This document shows, one piece after another, positions 16,235-27,219 of a stretch of DNA of 64,000 nt (positions are counted from its first letter, which is position 1; each line of letters opens with the position of its first letter). The notes beneath the pieces are model-generated. The model had not been told where the DNA came from. It made no database searches and was given only the letters and a program-made list of their open reading frames with translations. A program made the translations under genes and the position numbers. The stretch lies in assembly GCA_963735065.1 (NCBI GenBank), contig CAVTJL010000006.1:186001-250000 (forward strand). Direction: 5' to 3'. Source of the stretch: CAVTJL01 sp963735065. GTDB taxonomy: Bacteria > Pseudomonadota > Alphaproteobacteria > Geminicoccales > Geminicoccaceae.

Positions 16235-17227
16235 GCGGCAGGCAGTCGGCGCGGCGCGCGGTCATCCTGCACAGCGCCGTCCCCGACGGCGCGCCGCCCG
16301 ACGAGCAGGACACGCTCGTCCAGGTCGAGGAGATCAGAGGGCTGCTGCACGAGCTGGGCTACGCGGTCGCGGCACGCGGCGTGGGCCTCGATCTTCGCCC
16401 GCTGGCCACGCTCGCCCGGGGCGAGGGCGCGCTCGTCGTCAACCTCGTCGAGACCATCGGCGGCAGCTCCAGGCTCGCCCATATCGTGCCGGCGGTGCTC
16501 GAGGCGCAGGGCATCCGCTTCACGGGCTGCCCGTCCGCGGCCATCGCCTCTTGCGACGACAAGCTGCGCATGAAGCGCCTGGCCCGGGCGGCCGGCCTGC
16601 CGACGCCGGACTGGCTCGAGGATGCGTCCGCGCTCGGTCGAGCGGACGGGTGCCTACATCGTCAAGGCCGTCCACGAGCATGCCTCGTGCGGCCTCGACG
16701 AGGGCTCCGTCGTCTCCGGGGAGGCGGTGGGCGCGCGCCTCGAGGCGATGCGCCGGCAACATGGCGGCGCGTGGCTCGCCGAGCGCTTCGTCGACGGCCG
16801 GGAGTTCAACCTGTCGCTGCTGGGCTCCTCCGACAGGCCGGAGCTCTTGCCGATAGCGGAGATCGACTTTCGGGACTTTCCGGCCGGGCGGGCGCCGATC
16901 GTCGACTATGCGGCCAAGTGGGATCCCCAGGATCCTGGCTACAAGGGCTCGCCCCGCACCTTCGAGCCGCGCGCGGGTGACGGGCCGCTCCGCCGCCGGC
17001 TGGGGGCGATCGCGCTCGCCGCCTGGGAGGTCTTCGGCCTTGCCGGCTATGCGCGGGTCGACCTGCGGGTCGATGCGGCGGGCGAGCCCTGGCTCATCGA
17101 CGTCAACGCCAATCCCTGTCTTGCCGCCGACGCGGGCTTCATGGCGGCTGCGGCCGAGGCTTCCCTTGCGCCACGTGACGTGCTCGGCCGCCTCGTCGAG
17201 GCGGCGCAGGCACCGGTGACGGGCTAG
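16213..17227 (+). pseudogene. Second ATP-grasp ligase, reading frame broken once
   Basis: A D-Ala-D-Ala ligase-like ATP-grasp protein spread over two frames. The first part (ATG 16213, or GTG 16231 overlapping the previous stop as GTGA) runs through VVNLVETIGGSSRLAH and LARAAGLPTPDWLED. Homology then continues one base forward in another frame, with GAYIVKAVHEHASCGLDEG, AERFVDGREFNLSLLG and the metal-binding LIDVNANPC, to the stop at 17227. The switch lies between about 16620 and 16660 and fits one extra base, for example the T in GACGGGTGCCTAC. No slippery heptamer suggests programmed shifting. Repaired, it would be about 337 residues, a paralog of the preceding ligase. It could be intact in the living cell. 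Confidence 0.8.
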
Positions 17228-17240
17228 CCCGGAACGCTCG

Positions 17241-19550
17241 ATGTTTCGCATCCGCCGTGTTCTCGATGGTGGAACGGATGCCAACCGCGCGGTGATCGGC
17301 GAGGCTCAGGCCATCCTTCGCGCCCAGTTCCGCGGCATGCCCGAGCGGGACATCCTGAAGCTTCCGGACCTGCTGCGCGATCCGGTCAAGCATCGCTTCC
17401 GCTCGATCCTGCTGGCGGCGGAGGACGGAAGGGATCGCCTGCGCGGCTTTGCGCTGCTCATGCACGCGACCGACCTCGGCTTCTGCTTTCTCGACGTGAT
17501 CTCGGCAGCGCCCGGGGCCAGCGGCAGGGGCATCGGCGGCGCCCTCTACGAGCGTGTCCGCGAGGAGGCGGCGCAGACCGGCGCTGCCGCGCTCTTCTTC
17601 GAATGCCTGCCCGACGATCCGGCGCTGTCGCGCGATCCCGTCATCCGGCAGGAGAACGCCGCGCGCCTGCGCTTCTACGAGCGCTTCGGGGCGCGGCCGA
17701 TCATCGGCACGGCCTACGAGACGCCGCTCGAGCCGGGCGACGACAACCCGCCCTATCTGATGCTGGACAGCCTGGGCAGGGACGCGCTGCCCTCGCAGGA
17801 GCAGGTCCGGCGCATGGTGCGGGCCATCCTCGAGCGCAAGTACGGGCACATCTGCTCGCCCGACTACATCCGCCGCGTCGTCGCCTCGTTCGCGGACGAT
17901 CCGGTGCGTCTGCGGCCCTTCCGCTACCTCAAGCGCCGGCGGCCGCACCTCGGCGCCGTCCAGCATCTGCGGGCCGACCGGTTCCTTCTCGTCGTCAACG
18001 ACAAGCACGACATCCATCACGTGCGCGAGCGCGGCTATGTCGAGGCGCCGATCCGCATCGCCTCGATCCTGGGCGAGCTCGAGCGCCTGGAGTTCTTCGA
18101 GCGCGTGCCGCGCCGGCACTTCGCGGAAAGCCACATCCGGGCCGTGCACGACGGCCGGCTCGTCGACTATCTCGAGCGCACCTGCAAGGAGCTGGGCACC
18201 GAGCGCTCGCTCTATCCTTATGTCTTCCCGGTGCGCAACAAGGCGCGGCCGCCGCGCGAGCGCTCGGTTCTGGCCGGCTATTACTGCATCGACACCTTCA
18301 CGCCGCTCAACGCCAACGCATGGCTGGCCGCACGCTCGGCGGCCGACTGCGCGCTCACCGCGGCCGAGCGGGTGCTCGAGGGCCACCCCGTGGCCTACGC
18401 CCTCGTCCGACCTCCCGGCCACCATGCCGAGCGCGGCACGTTCGGCGGCTTCTGCTATCTCTGCAACGGCGCCATCGCCGCCAACTATCTGAGCCGCCAC
18501 GGCCGCGTCGCCATCCTCGACATCGACTACCACCACGGCAACGGCCAGCAGGACATCTTCCTCGAGCGCCGCGATGTCCTCACCGTGTCGATCCACGGCG
18601 CGCCCAGCTTCGCCTACCCCTACTTCACCGGCTTCGCGGACGAGACGGGCATCGGCCCGGGCGCCGGCTACAATCTCAACCTGCCGCTGCCCGAGACGAT
18701 CACGCCTGCCGAGTATGCCGAGGCGCTGGCGCGCGCGCTGCGGCGCATCCGGCGCTTCGATCCCGCCTACCTGGTCCTGTCTCTCGGCTTCGACACGGGC
18801 AGGGGCGATCCTACCGGCACCTGGTCCAACGGGCCGTCCGACTTTTTCCAGATCGGCCAGGCCATCGGGGCTGCCGGCTATCCGACCTGCATCGTCCAGG
18901 AGGGCGGCTATCGCGTCCGCACGCTGGGCGCCAATGCCCGCCGCTTCTTCCTCGGCCTCTACGAGGGCGTGCGCTCGGCCAGGGCCGCGGGCGCCACGCG
19001 GGCCGCGCGTCCGCCGCGCGTCCGTCCGTCCGTTCCGCCAGCGCTCGAATGGCGCGACGCCGTGCGCGAGAGCGATGTCGAGAGAATCCGCTCGATCGTC
19101 GCCCGCTCGGGCATGTTCACGACCGAGGAGATCGGGGTGTCGGTGGAGCTGGCGGAAGCCTGTGTCGCCCAGGGGGCATCCGCGAGCGGCTACCACTTCA
19201 CCCTGGCCGAGGGCGGCGATCAGCTCCTGGGCTATGCCTGCTACGGCCCGATCCCCGGCGCCGATGGCCGCTTCGATCTCTACTGGATCGTCGTGCGTGA
19301 CGACCTCAAGGGGAAGGGCGTCGGCCGCGCCATCCTCGAGCGGGTCGAGGCGAAGGTGCGGGCCGCCGGCGGCGACCGCCTCTATGCCGAGACCTCGACG
19401 GCCGAGCATTACCGGCCGACGCGCCAGTTCTACCAACGCACCGGCTTCAGGCGGGCGGCCGAGCTTCCCGACTTCTATCGGCCGGGCGACGGCAAGGCGA
19501 TCTACCTGAAGCTCTTGGGCAACGGTCAGCAGAATGGGGCCAAGCCATGA
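17241..19550 (+). CDS. GNAT acetyltransferase - histone deacetylase-like - GNAT acetyltransferase fusion
   Basis: 769 residues with three domains. Residues about 1-175 are a GNAT acetyltransferase (acetyl-CoA loop GASGRGIGGALYERV, FYERFGARP). Residues about 240-580 are a zinc deacetylase of the HDAC / acetylpolyamine amidohydrolase class: RPPGHHAERG (His394-His395), DIDYHHGNGQQD (zinc ligands Asp429 and His431) and SLGFDTG (Asp518). Residues about 605-762 are a second GNAT (DDLKGKGVGRAILERV, FYQRTGFRRA). All visible key residues are present, so both acetylation and deacetylation look possible on one chain. It starts 13 bases after the second ligase and overlaps the SET gene by ATGA. Likely substrates are lysine-like amines or polyamines; this is inference from neighbours. 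Confidence 0.88.
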   Translation: MFRIRRVLDGGTDANRAVIGEAQAILRAQFRGMPERDILKLPDLLRDPVKHRFRSILLAAEDGRDRLRGFALLMHATDLGFCFLDVISAAPGASGRGIGGALYERVREEAAQTGAAALFFECLPDDPALSRDPVIRQENAARLRFYERFGARPIIGTAYETPLEPGDDNPPYLMLDSLGRDALPSQEQVRRMVRAILERKYGHICSPDYIRRVVASFADDPVRLRPFRYLKRRRPHLGAVQHLRADRFLLVVNDKHDIHHVRERGYVEAPIRIASILGELERLEFFERVPRRHFAESHIRAVHDGRLVDYLERTCKELGTERSLYPYVFPVRNKARPPRERSVLAGYYCIDTFTPLNANAWLAARSAADCALTAAERVLEGHPVAYALVRPPGHHAERGTFGGFCYLCNGAIAANYLSRHGRVAILDIDYHHGNGQQDIFLERRDVLTVSIHGAPSFAYPYFTGFADETGIGPGAGYNLNLPLPETITPAEYAEALARALRRIRRFDPAYLVLSLGFDTGRGDPTGTWSNGPSDFFQIGQAIGAAGYPTCIVQEGGYRVRTLGANARRFFLGLYEGVRSARAAGATRAARPPRVRPSVPPALEWRDAVRESDVERIRSIVARSGMFTTEEIGVSVELAEACVAQGASASGYHFTLAEGGDQLLGYACYGPIPGADGRFDLYWIVVRDDLKGKGVGRAILERVEAKVRAAGGDRLYAETSTAEHYRPTRQFYQRTGFRRAAELPDFYRPGDGKAIYLKLLGNGQQNGAKP

Positions 19551-19924
19551 ACCTCGGTGCCGTGAGGGTCGCCGTGATCCCGCGCAAAGGGCGAGGCGTC
19601 GTCGCCGCGAGGCGGCTCCATGCCGGCGAGGAGGTCGATCTCTGCCCGGTGATCGAGCTCACCGGCGACGACTGCGACCGTCTGGAGGAGACGACGCTCG
19701 GCCACTATTACTTCGCGCATCCGACGAGCAAGGATCACGGCTGCTTCGTCCTCGGCACCGCGGCCCTGCTCAACCATGCCGACCCCTCGAACATCCGCCT
19801 CGACTGGCGCAGCGAGGGCGAGCTCGGCTGGGTCGTCGCGATGATCGCCAAGGCCGAGATCGCCCAGGGCGAGGAGCTCACCTACAACTATGCCTGCCCG
19901 CTCTGGTTCGAGCCGGCCACCTGA
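19547..19924 (+). CDS. Minimal SET-domain protein (putative lysine methyltransferase)
   Basis: 125 residues, almost only a SET domain. The pattern is complete in outline: KGRGVVAARRLHAGEEV at the start, LLNHADPSNIRLDW (the NHxxxxN SAM-binding segment), and GEELTYNYACP with the conserved tyrosine. No pre- or post-SET zinc cysteines are seen. SET proteins use S-adenosylmethionine to methylate lysine side chains or, in some bacterial clusters, small molecules. The ATG overlaps the stop of the GNAT-HDAC-GNAT gene (ATGA), so it is the last translationally coupled gene of the cassette. It converges with DUF1850, 19 bases away. Confidence 0.85.
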   Translation: MNLGAVRVAVIPRKGRGVVAARRLHAGEEVDLCPVIELTGDDCDRLEETTLGHYYFAHPTSKDHGCFVLGTAALLNHADPSNIRLDWRSEGELGWVVAMIAKAEIAQGEELTYNYACPLWFEPAT

Positions 19925-19943
19925 CGAAGGCGCAGCGCCGCCG

Positions 19944-20314
19944 TCAGGGGCAGGGCTGGACGATGACGGGCGGGCTCGTCGGCGGCAGGTCGAGGATCTG
20001 GCCCAGGGTGCGGCACGTGCCGTCCGCGCAGAGCTTCCAGTCGGCGGTGGCGCCGGAGCGGGCGAGCGTCACGCTGGGCAGCGGCGGCAGATGCGGGCGG
20101 TAGTGCCAGACGCCGTTCTCGAAGGTGGCGCCTTCCGGCACCGTCATGCCGGCGCCGCTGCCTTCCACCGAGGCATCGACGAGCACGAGCTGGCCCTTCT
20201 CGATGCGCCAATGCTCCGTCCAGGGGATCTTCTCGACCGAGTGGGTCCAGACGAGGGTGAAGGCGGCGATCGCCAGGCGCGCCTTGGCGGCGCCGGCGGC
20301 GAGGCAAAGGGCGC

Positions 20315-20318
<4 letters not shown>
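19944..20318 (-). CDS. DUF1850 protein associated with TAXI-TRAP transporter
   Basis: 124 residues from ATG 20318. DUF1850 signature: TLVWTHSVEKIPWTEHWRIE and the central VEGSGAGMTVPEGATFENG, WHYRPHLPPLP. A short hydrophobic start (LCLAAGAAKARLAIAAF) may be a weak signal. The ATG overlaps the stop of the large TRAP permease by four bases. DUF1850 genes regularly follow fused TAXI-type TRAP permeases, so it is likely an accessory subunit of unknown function, probably exported. Confidence 0.82.
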
Positions 20319-22390
<2,072 letters not shown>

Positions 22391-22451
22391 GGCCGCACGT
22401 CCTGCCGCCTCGGCGCCATGCCGGATGGATGCTCAGTGCCTTGTCCGGCAA

Positions 22452-23417
22452 TCAGAGCATCTTCTTTTCCTTGTAGTACCGCTCGGCTCCCGGATGCAGT
22501 GGGATCGGCATGCCCTTGAGCGCATTCTCGAGCTTGATGCCCGCCGCTGCCGAATGCGCAGCCTTGAGCTCGTCCAGGTGATCGAAGACGCCTGCGGTCA
22601 TGCCATAGGCGATGTCGTCCGAGACCCCCTCGCGGGTGACGAGGAAGTTCGGCACGCCCGCCGTCGTCACGTCCGCGTCCTGCCCGTCATAGGTGCCGGC
22701 CGGGATCGTCGCGGCGAAGTAGGGGGCTCCCACCTTCTCGATGATGGCAGACGGGATCTCGACGATCTGGATCGGCACGCTGGCGGCGAGGTCGCGGATC
22801 GACGCCACGCCCAATCCGGCCGACTGCAGGGTCGCGTCGAGCTGCCGGTTCTTCATGAGCTCGACGGACTCGCCGAACGGCAGATACTCGACCTTGCCCA
22901 GGTCCTCATAGGTGATCCCCGCCGCGGCCAGGATCGTGCGCGCATTGAGCTCGGTGCCGGACTTGGGCGCGCCGACGGACACACGCTTGCCCTTGAGGTC
23001 CTCCAGCGTCTTGATGCCCGAGTCCTTGCTCGCGACGAGCTGGATGTAGTTCGCATAGATGGCGGCGATGCCGCGCAGCTTCTTGAGCGGCGCCTTGAAG
23101 CCGACCTCGGTGTTGCCGGCCCAGGCGTCACGCAGCGAATCGCCCAGCGTGAAGGCCAGCTCGCCCTTGCCGGCGTTGAGAAGGTTGAGGTTCTCGACCG
23201 ACGCCTTGGTCGACTGCACCGAGGGGCGCGTGCCGGGGATGGTGTCGCCGAAGATCTTCGATAGGGCCACGCCGAGCGGATAGTACACGCCCGACGTGCC
23301 GCCCGTGAGGATCGTGATGTACTCCTCGGCGCTGGCCGCCCGGGCTCCGAGAAGGAGCGGGACGGCGCTGATGCCGGTCAGCAGGCTCAGGGTGGAGCGA
23401 CGGGAGAGACGGGCCAT
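22452..23417 (-). CDS. TAXI-family TRAP transporter solute receptor
   Basis: 321 residues from ATG 23417, preceded by GAGG; a GTG 12 bases upstream is in frame. The signal peptide is MARLSRRSTLSLLTGISAVP up to ASA, so the protein is periplasmic. The receptor core has ITILTGGTSGVYYPLGVALSKI, the family hallmark, then STKASVENLNLLNAGKGELAFTL split by helices, and GAPKSGTELNARTIL. It is expected to bind an organic acid for the downstream fused permease. The gene order is receptor, permease, DUF1850. Confidence 0.92.
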   Translation of the reverse strand: MARLSRRSTLSLLTGISAVPLLLGARAASAEEYITILTGGTSGVYYPLGVALSKIFGDTIPGTRPSVQSTKASVENLNLLNAGKGELAFTLGDSLRDAWAGNTEVGFKAPLKKLRGIAAIYANYIQLVASKDSGIKTLEDLKGKRVSVGAPKSGTELNARTILAAAGITYEDLGKVEYLPFGESVELMKNRQLDATLQSAGLGVASIRDLAASVPIQIVEIPSAIIEKVGAPYFAATIPAGTYDGQDADVTTAGVPNFLVTREGVSDDIAYGMTAGVFDHLDELKAAHSAAAGIKLENALKGMPIPLHPGAERYYKEKKML

Positions 23418-23526
23418 GAATTGCCTCACTGCTGATTGATTTGATCCGCGTTGCTGGCGGCGATGGACGCGCTGTCACCTGTCCTCATACTGGCGAGGAC
23501 GGCCGAGGTCGAGATCTGCGGCGCGC

Positions 23527-25323
23527 TCACTGGGGCACGAGCGGCCAGAGGGCTGGTATCAGGAAGATCGCGACGAGCCAGAGAAGCAGATTGAGGGGTG
23601 CGCCCACGCGGACGAAGTCCATGAAGCGATAGCCGCCGGCCGAGTAGACGAAGGTGTTGGTCTGGTAGCCGATCGGCGTGGCGAAGCTGGCGCTGGCCGC
23701 GAACATGATGGCCACCACGAAGGGGCGCGGATCGACGCCCAGGCCCTTGGCGATGCCGATGGCGATCGGCGTCACGAGGACCGCGGTCGCCGTGTTCGAG
23801 AGGACCTCGGTCAGCAGCATCGTGACGAGATAGACGGCCGCCAGCACGGCATGCGGGCCGAGGCCGCCGACCAGAAGCATGGCGCCGTCCACGATCATGC
23901 GGCCGGCACCCGTCAGCTCCATCGCCTTGCCGATCGCCAGCATGCTCAAGATGAGCGAGACGATCGGCCAGTTGACGGCCTGGTAGGCCTCGTCCGGCTC
24001 GAGGCAGCCGCCGACGATGACGACAGCGGCGCCGATCAGGGCCAGCCCACCGATCGGCATGACGTCGAAGGCGGCGAGAAGGATGACGCCCAGCAGTGCC
24101 GTGATGGCGAGCCAGCCCTTGTCGCGGCGGGTCGGCTGCTCCGAGGGCTCGCTGAGGCTCACGAGGGCGCCTTGGGCGAAGAGCTGCTTCAGGCCCTCGG
24201 GGGGGCCCTCGAGGAGCAGCGTGTCTCCCACCTCGAGGCGGACGCGCTCGAAGTTGACGCCCACGTTCTCGCCGTGCCGGTGCACGGCCAGGATGTAGAC
24301 GCCGAAGAGCCGGCGCAGGTTGACCTCGGCGAGGCGCCGCCCGGCCAGGAGCGAGCGCGGCCCGACGATGCCCTCCATGATGCGCGTGCTCTGCGTGGCG
24401 ATCGGCTCGATCGCGTGATGCTCGACAGCGCCGAACACCACGTCGCCCTCCTTCCTGAGGCCGAGCACGTCCGCCATGTTCGTCCTCAGCATCAGCCGGT
24501 CGCCCGCCTGCAGGACGAGCTTTGCGAGGTCGGAGGCGAAGGAGATGCGGTTGCGGATGAGATCGACCACGCGGGCGCCGAGCTTGCGGGCGACCTCGGC
24601 CTCCTCGAGCGTCTTGCCGATGAGCGGCGAGTCGAGCGGGATCAGCACCTCGGTCAGGAACTGCCGCCTTCGCCCGCCCTCGGCGATCTCGGTGAAGATC
24701 TCCCGCTCCGGCAGCAGATGCCTGCCGATGAGCAGCATGTAGCCGATGCCGACGATCCCGTAGACGATGCCGGCGGGCGTGATCTCGAAGAGGCTGAACG
24801 GTGCCACCCCCGCGGTCTGGGCGGCACCGCTCACGACGAGGTTCGTCGAGGTGCCGATCAGGGTGCAGGTGCCGCCCAGGATGCTGGCATAGGAGAGGGG
24901 GATGAGGAAGCCCGAGGCGCTCCGCCGCAGCACGCCGGCCAGCATGACCGCCACCGGCGTCAGCACCACGACGACCGGCGTGTTGTTCATGAAGGCCGAG
25001 ATGACGAGCGTGCTGCCCATCAGCGCGGCGAGGCCCAAGGTCGCCGAGCGGCCGGCGAGGCTGGTGACGAAGCGGGCGCCGTGCTCGACGATGCCGGTGC
25101 GATCGAGGGCGGCGCTGAGCACGAACATGGCCGCCACCGTCACCGGCGCCTCGTTCGTGGCGACGCTCAGGACGTCCTTGGGCGCCACCACGCCCAGCGC
25201 CATCAGGAACGCCACGGCCGTCATGGCGACCACGTCGTTCCGCCAGCGCTCGTTGACGAACGCCGCGAAGACGGCCACCAGCACGATCAGCACCAGATAG
25301 GCGTCGTAGGGTGAGCTCAGCAT
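23527..25323 (-). CDS. SLC13-family permease with two TrkA-C domains
   Basis: 598 residues. It has two membrane halves: residues about 1-190 and 400-598, with GSTLVISAFMNNTPVVVVL and LLTEVLSNTATAVLVTPIAI, the paired hairpin motifs of the divalent anion:Na symporter superfamily. Between them (about 200-390) are two RCK/TrkA-C regulatory domains (LTEVLIPLDSPLIGKTLEEA, GDRLMLRTN, LLEGPPEGL). Members of this architecture carry sulfate, C4-dicarboxylates or other anions. The substrate is not resolved. It is the third carboxylate/anion uptake system within 17 kb but is not clearly in one operon with the TAXI genes, since it is upstream of the receptor on the same strand by 109 bases. Confidence 0.9.
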   Translation of the reverse strand: MLSSPYDAYLVLIVLVAVFAAFVNERWRNDVVAMTAVAFLMALGVVAPKDVLSVATNEAPVTVAAMFVLSAALDRTGIVEHGARFVTSLAGRSATLGLAALMGSTLVISAFMNNTPVVVVLTPVAVMLAGVLRRSASGFLIPLSYASILGGTCTLIGTSTNLVVSGAAQTAGVAPFSLFEITPAGIVYGIVGIGYMLLIGRHLLPEREIFTEIAEGGRRRQFLTEVLIPLDSPLIGKTLEEAEVARKLGARVVDLIRNRISFASDLAKLVLQAGDRLMLRTNMADVLGLRKEGDVVFGAVEHHAIEPIATQSTRIMEGIVGPRSLLAGRRLAEVNLRRLFGVYILAVHRHGENVGVNFERVRLEVGDTLLLEGPPEGLKQLFAQGALVSLSEPSEQPTRRDKGWLAITALLGVILLAAFDVMPIGGLALIGAAVVIVGGCLEPDEAYQAVNWPIVSLILSMLAIGKAMELTGAGRMIVDGAMLLVGGLGPHAVLAAVYLVTMLLTEVLSNTATAVLVTPIAIGIAKGLGVDPRPFVVAIMFAASASFATPIGYQTNTFVYSAGGYRFMDFVRVGAPLNLLLWLVAIFLIPALWPLVPQ

Positions 25324-25452
25324 AGCCCGCAGGGTAGACGGCCGCGCTGCGTTGCAGCAAGTAGCTTGCCCGCGAGCTGCGGGCGGTGCGTTTCTATCCT
25401 CGGGCGACAGCCAGGAGGCCGACGGGCTCGCGCCCGCGCCTCGGGCCCACGG

Positions 25453-26181
25453 TCAGCGCAGCCCTATCTGACCGAGCCCCGGCAGCTTGACCGCGAGATC
25501 GCCGGGATCGACGCCGATCACGAGGCCCATGAGGTTCAGCTCCACCCCCTCGCGCTGGGCCAGCGTCAGGCCGAGGAGGCCGAAGAGCGAGATGCCGTAT
25601 CCCGTTCCGCTCGGCGCCCGTGCGAGGACGCCGCCTTGGGCCAGGAAGTCCTTGCCGATCGCGATCGCGGGCATCGCGATCCCGAGCTCCGGCACCTGGC
25701 GCAGCAGATGGGCGACGAAGGTGTTGGAGTTGGGCCCGGGCCAGGTCGTGTAGCGGTCGTCGAACGGATAGCTCGCGATCGCCGCCCGGAGCTTCGGGAT
25801 AGCCTCCGCGGCCGCCTCCCCCTCCACGCCGCCCACGATCCGCGGCCGGTTGCCTGCCCAAAAGCCGTCCGCGACGCGGATGTCGCGGCGGATGGCCGGG
25901 CGGCCTTGCCCCACGCCCCAGCCGACCACGTCGAAGCGCTCGTAGCCGGTAGCGCCCGCATCCTTGAGCACGATCCAGCAATGCACCGCGACGACGCCCT
26001 TCCAGCCCCAGGCGCGTGCCGCCATGACGCGCACGAGCGCATCGGGATGGCTCGCCGGGTCGGGGAGGAGCCGGGCGCTGTCCCAGCGCACGGCGCTCCA
26101 GTGCGACGCGCCCCCGGGTCGGAACAGGAAGGCGGCCAGCAGCACCGGCGCCAGGATCAGCATCAGGATGGCAACAAGCAC
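25453..26181 (-). CDS. DUF3750 membrane-anchored protein
   Basis: 242 residues with an N-terminal hydrophobic helix (MLVAILMLILAPVLLAAFLF) that could be a signal anchor. The rest matches DUF3750: ARAWGWKGVVAVHCWIVLK, YERFDVVGWGVGQGRPAIRRD, FWAGNRPRIV, YTTWPGPNSNTFVAHLLR. The WPGPNSNTF segment, with an Asn and a nearby Cys/His, recalls NlpC/P60-like folds, but no activity is established. It is divergent from the GhrA-like reductase. Confidence 0.78.
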   Translation of the reverse strand: MLVAILMLILAPVLLAAFLFRPGGASHWSAVRWDSARLLPDPASHPDALVRVMAARAWGWKGVVAVHCWIVLKDAGATGYERFDVVGWGVGQGRPAIRRDIRVADGFWAGNRPRIVGGVEGEAAAEAIPKLRAAIASYPFDDRYTTWPGPNSNTFVAHLLRQVPELGIAMPAIAIGKDFLAQGGVLARAPSGTGYGISLFGLLGLTLAQREGVELNLMGLVIGVDPGDLAVKLPGLGQIGLR

Positions 26182-26270
26182 GCGGATCGGCCGTTCCTCG
26201 CCTATGGTTCTTGCAACACCGGTCCGGCCTCGTCAGAAACGAGCCTTCGATCGACGGGAGACAGCCCGGG

Positions 26271-27197
26271 GTGGCGCTTCTTTTCTACAGTAACGAGGAC
26301 GATCCGGAAGCCTGGAGACAGGAGCTCCAGCGCCGCATCCCCGACCTCGACTTCCGGCTGTGGCCTGCCGTCGGTGAGCCGCGGGACATCGACGTGGCGC
26401 TGGTGTGGCAGCCGCCGCCGGGGCTGCTCGCAGGCCTGCCCCGGCTTCGGGCCGTGCTCTCGCTGGGTGCGGGCATCGATTCGCTCCTCGCCGACGCGAC
26501 GCTGCCCGACCTGCCGCTCTGCCGCATGGTCGACCCGTCGCTCACCGCCAGCATGGCGGAATATGCGTTGACGCTGGTGCTCCGCTACCACCGCGATCTC
26601 GAGCTCTACGAGGCGCAGCAGCGTGTCGGCCGCTGGCGCTTCAGGATGCCGAGGCCGGCTGCCACGCGATCCGTCGGCGTGATGGGCCTGGGCACGCTCG
26701 GCACCGCGGCGGCGGCGCTGCTGGCGGCCCACGGCTTCCAGGTCCGCGGGTGGAGCCGGACCAGGCGCGCGCTCGATGGTGTCGCGAGCTTCGCCGGCCC
26801 GGATGAGCTCGGCGACTTTCTGGCGGAGACGGAGATCCTGGTCTGTCTCCTGCCGCTCACCGCCGATACCGAGGGTGTTCTCGGGGCCGAGCTCTTCGCC
26901 CGGCTCCCGCGGGGTGCCCGCCTCGTCAACCTCGCGCGCGGCCGCCATCTGGTCGAGGCGGACCTGCTGGACGCGCTCGAGGCCGGCCGGCTGGCCCACG
27001 CGACGCTGGATGTGCTGGCGGAGGAGCCGCTGCCGGCTGCGCATCCCTTCTGGCGCCACCCGCGGATCACCGTGACACCGCATTCGGCGAGCTATAGCCT
27101 GCCGGCAACCGGCGCCGACGTCGTCGCCGAGAACATCCGTCGCATCGCCTCGGGCGAGCCGCTTCTCCATCGGGTCGACAGGGCCCGCGGCTACTGA
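26271..27197 (+). CDS. Glyoxylate/hydroxypyruvate reductase A-like dehydrogenase
   Basis: About 308 residues from GTG 26271 (VALLFYSNEDDPEAW), which is where family members start; the frame is also open from TTG 26211. It is a D-2-hydroxyacid dehydrogenase of the GhrA branch. It has SLGAGIDSLL, the NAD(P)-binding GVMGLGTLGTAAAALLAAHG, LPRGARLVNLARGRHLVE with the active-site arginine, and TVTPHSASYSLP with the catalytic histidine. It would reduce glyoxylate or hydroxypyruvate in the cytoplasm. It is followed 22 bases later by a ParA-like gene. Confidence 0.88.
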   Translation: MALLFYSNEDDPEAWRQELQRRIPDLDFRLWPAVGEPRDIDVALVWQPPPGLLAGLPRLRAVLSLGAGIDSLLADATLPDLPLCRMVDPSLTASMAEYALTLVLRYHRDLELYEAQQRVGRWRFRMPRPAATRSVGVMGLGTLGTAAAALLAAHGFQVRGWSRTRRALDGVASFAGPDELGDFLAETEILVCLLPLTADTEGVLGAELFARLPRGARLVNLARGRHLVEADLLDALEAGRLAHATLDVLAEEPLPAAHPFWRHPRITVTPHSASYSLPATGADVVAENIRRIASGEPLLHRVDRARGY

Positions 27198-27219
27198 GGC
27201 GCAGATCGGGAGGATCGAG

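Noticed and set aside
16620..16660. Programmed ribosomal frameshift in the second ATP-grasp gene
   Set aside because: No slippery heptamer, no stop-and-shift signal and no downstream stimulatory structure were seen; a one-base error is simpler, as in guaA and thpR.
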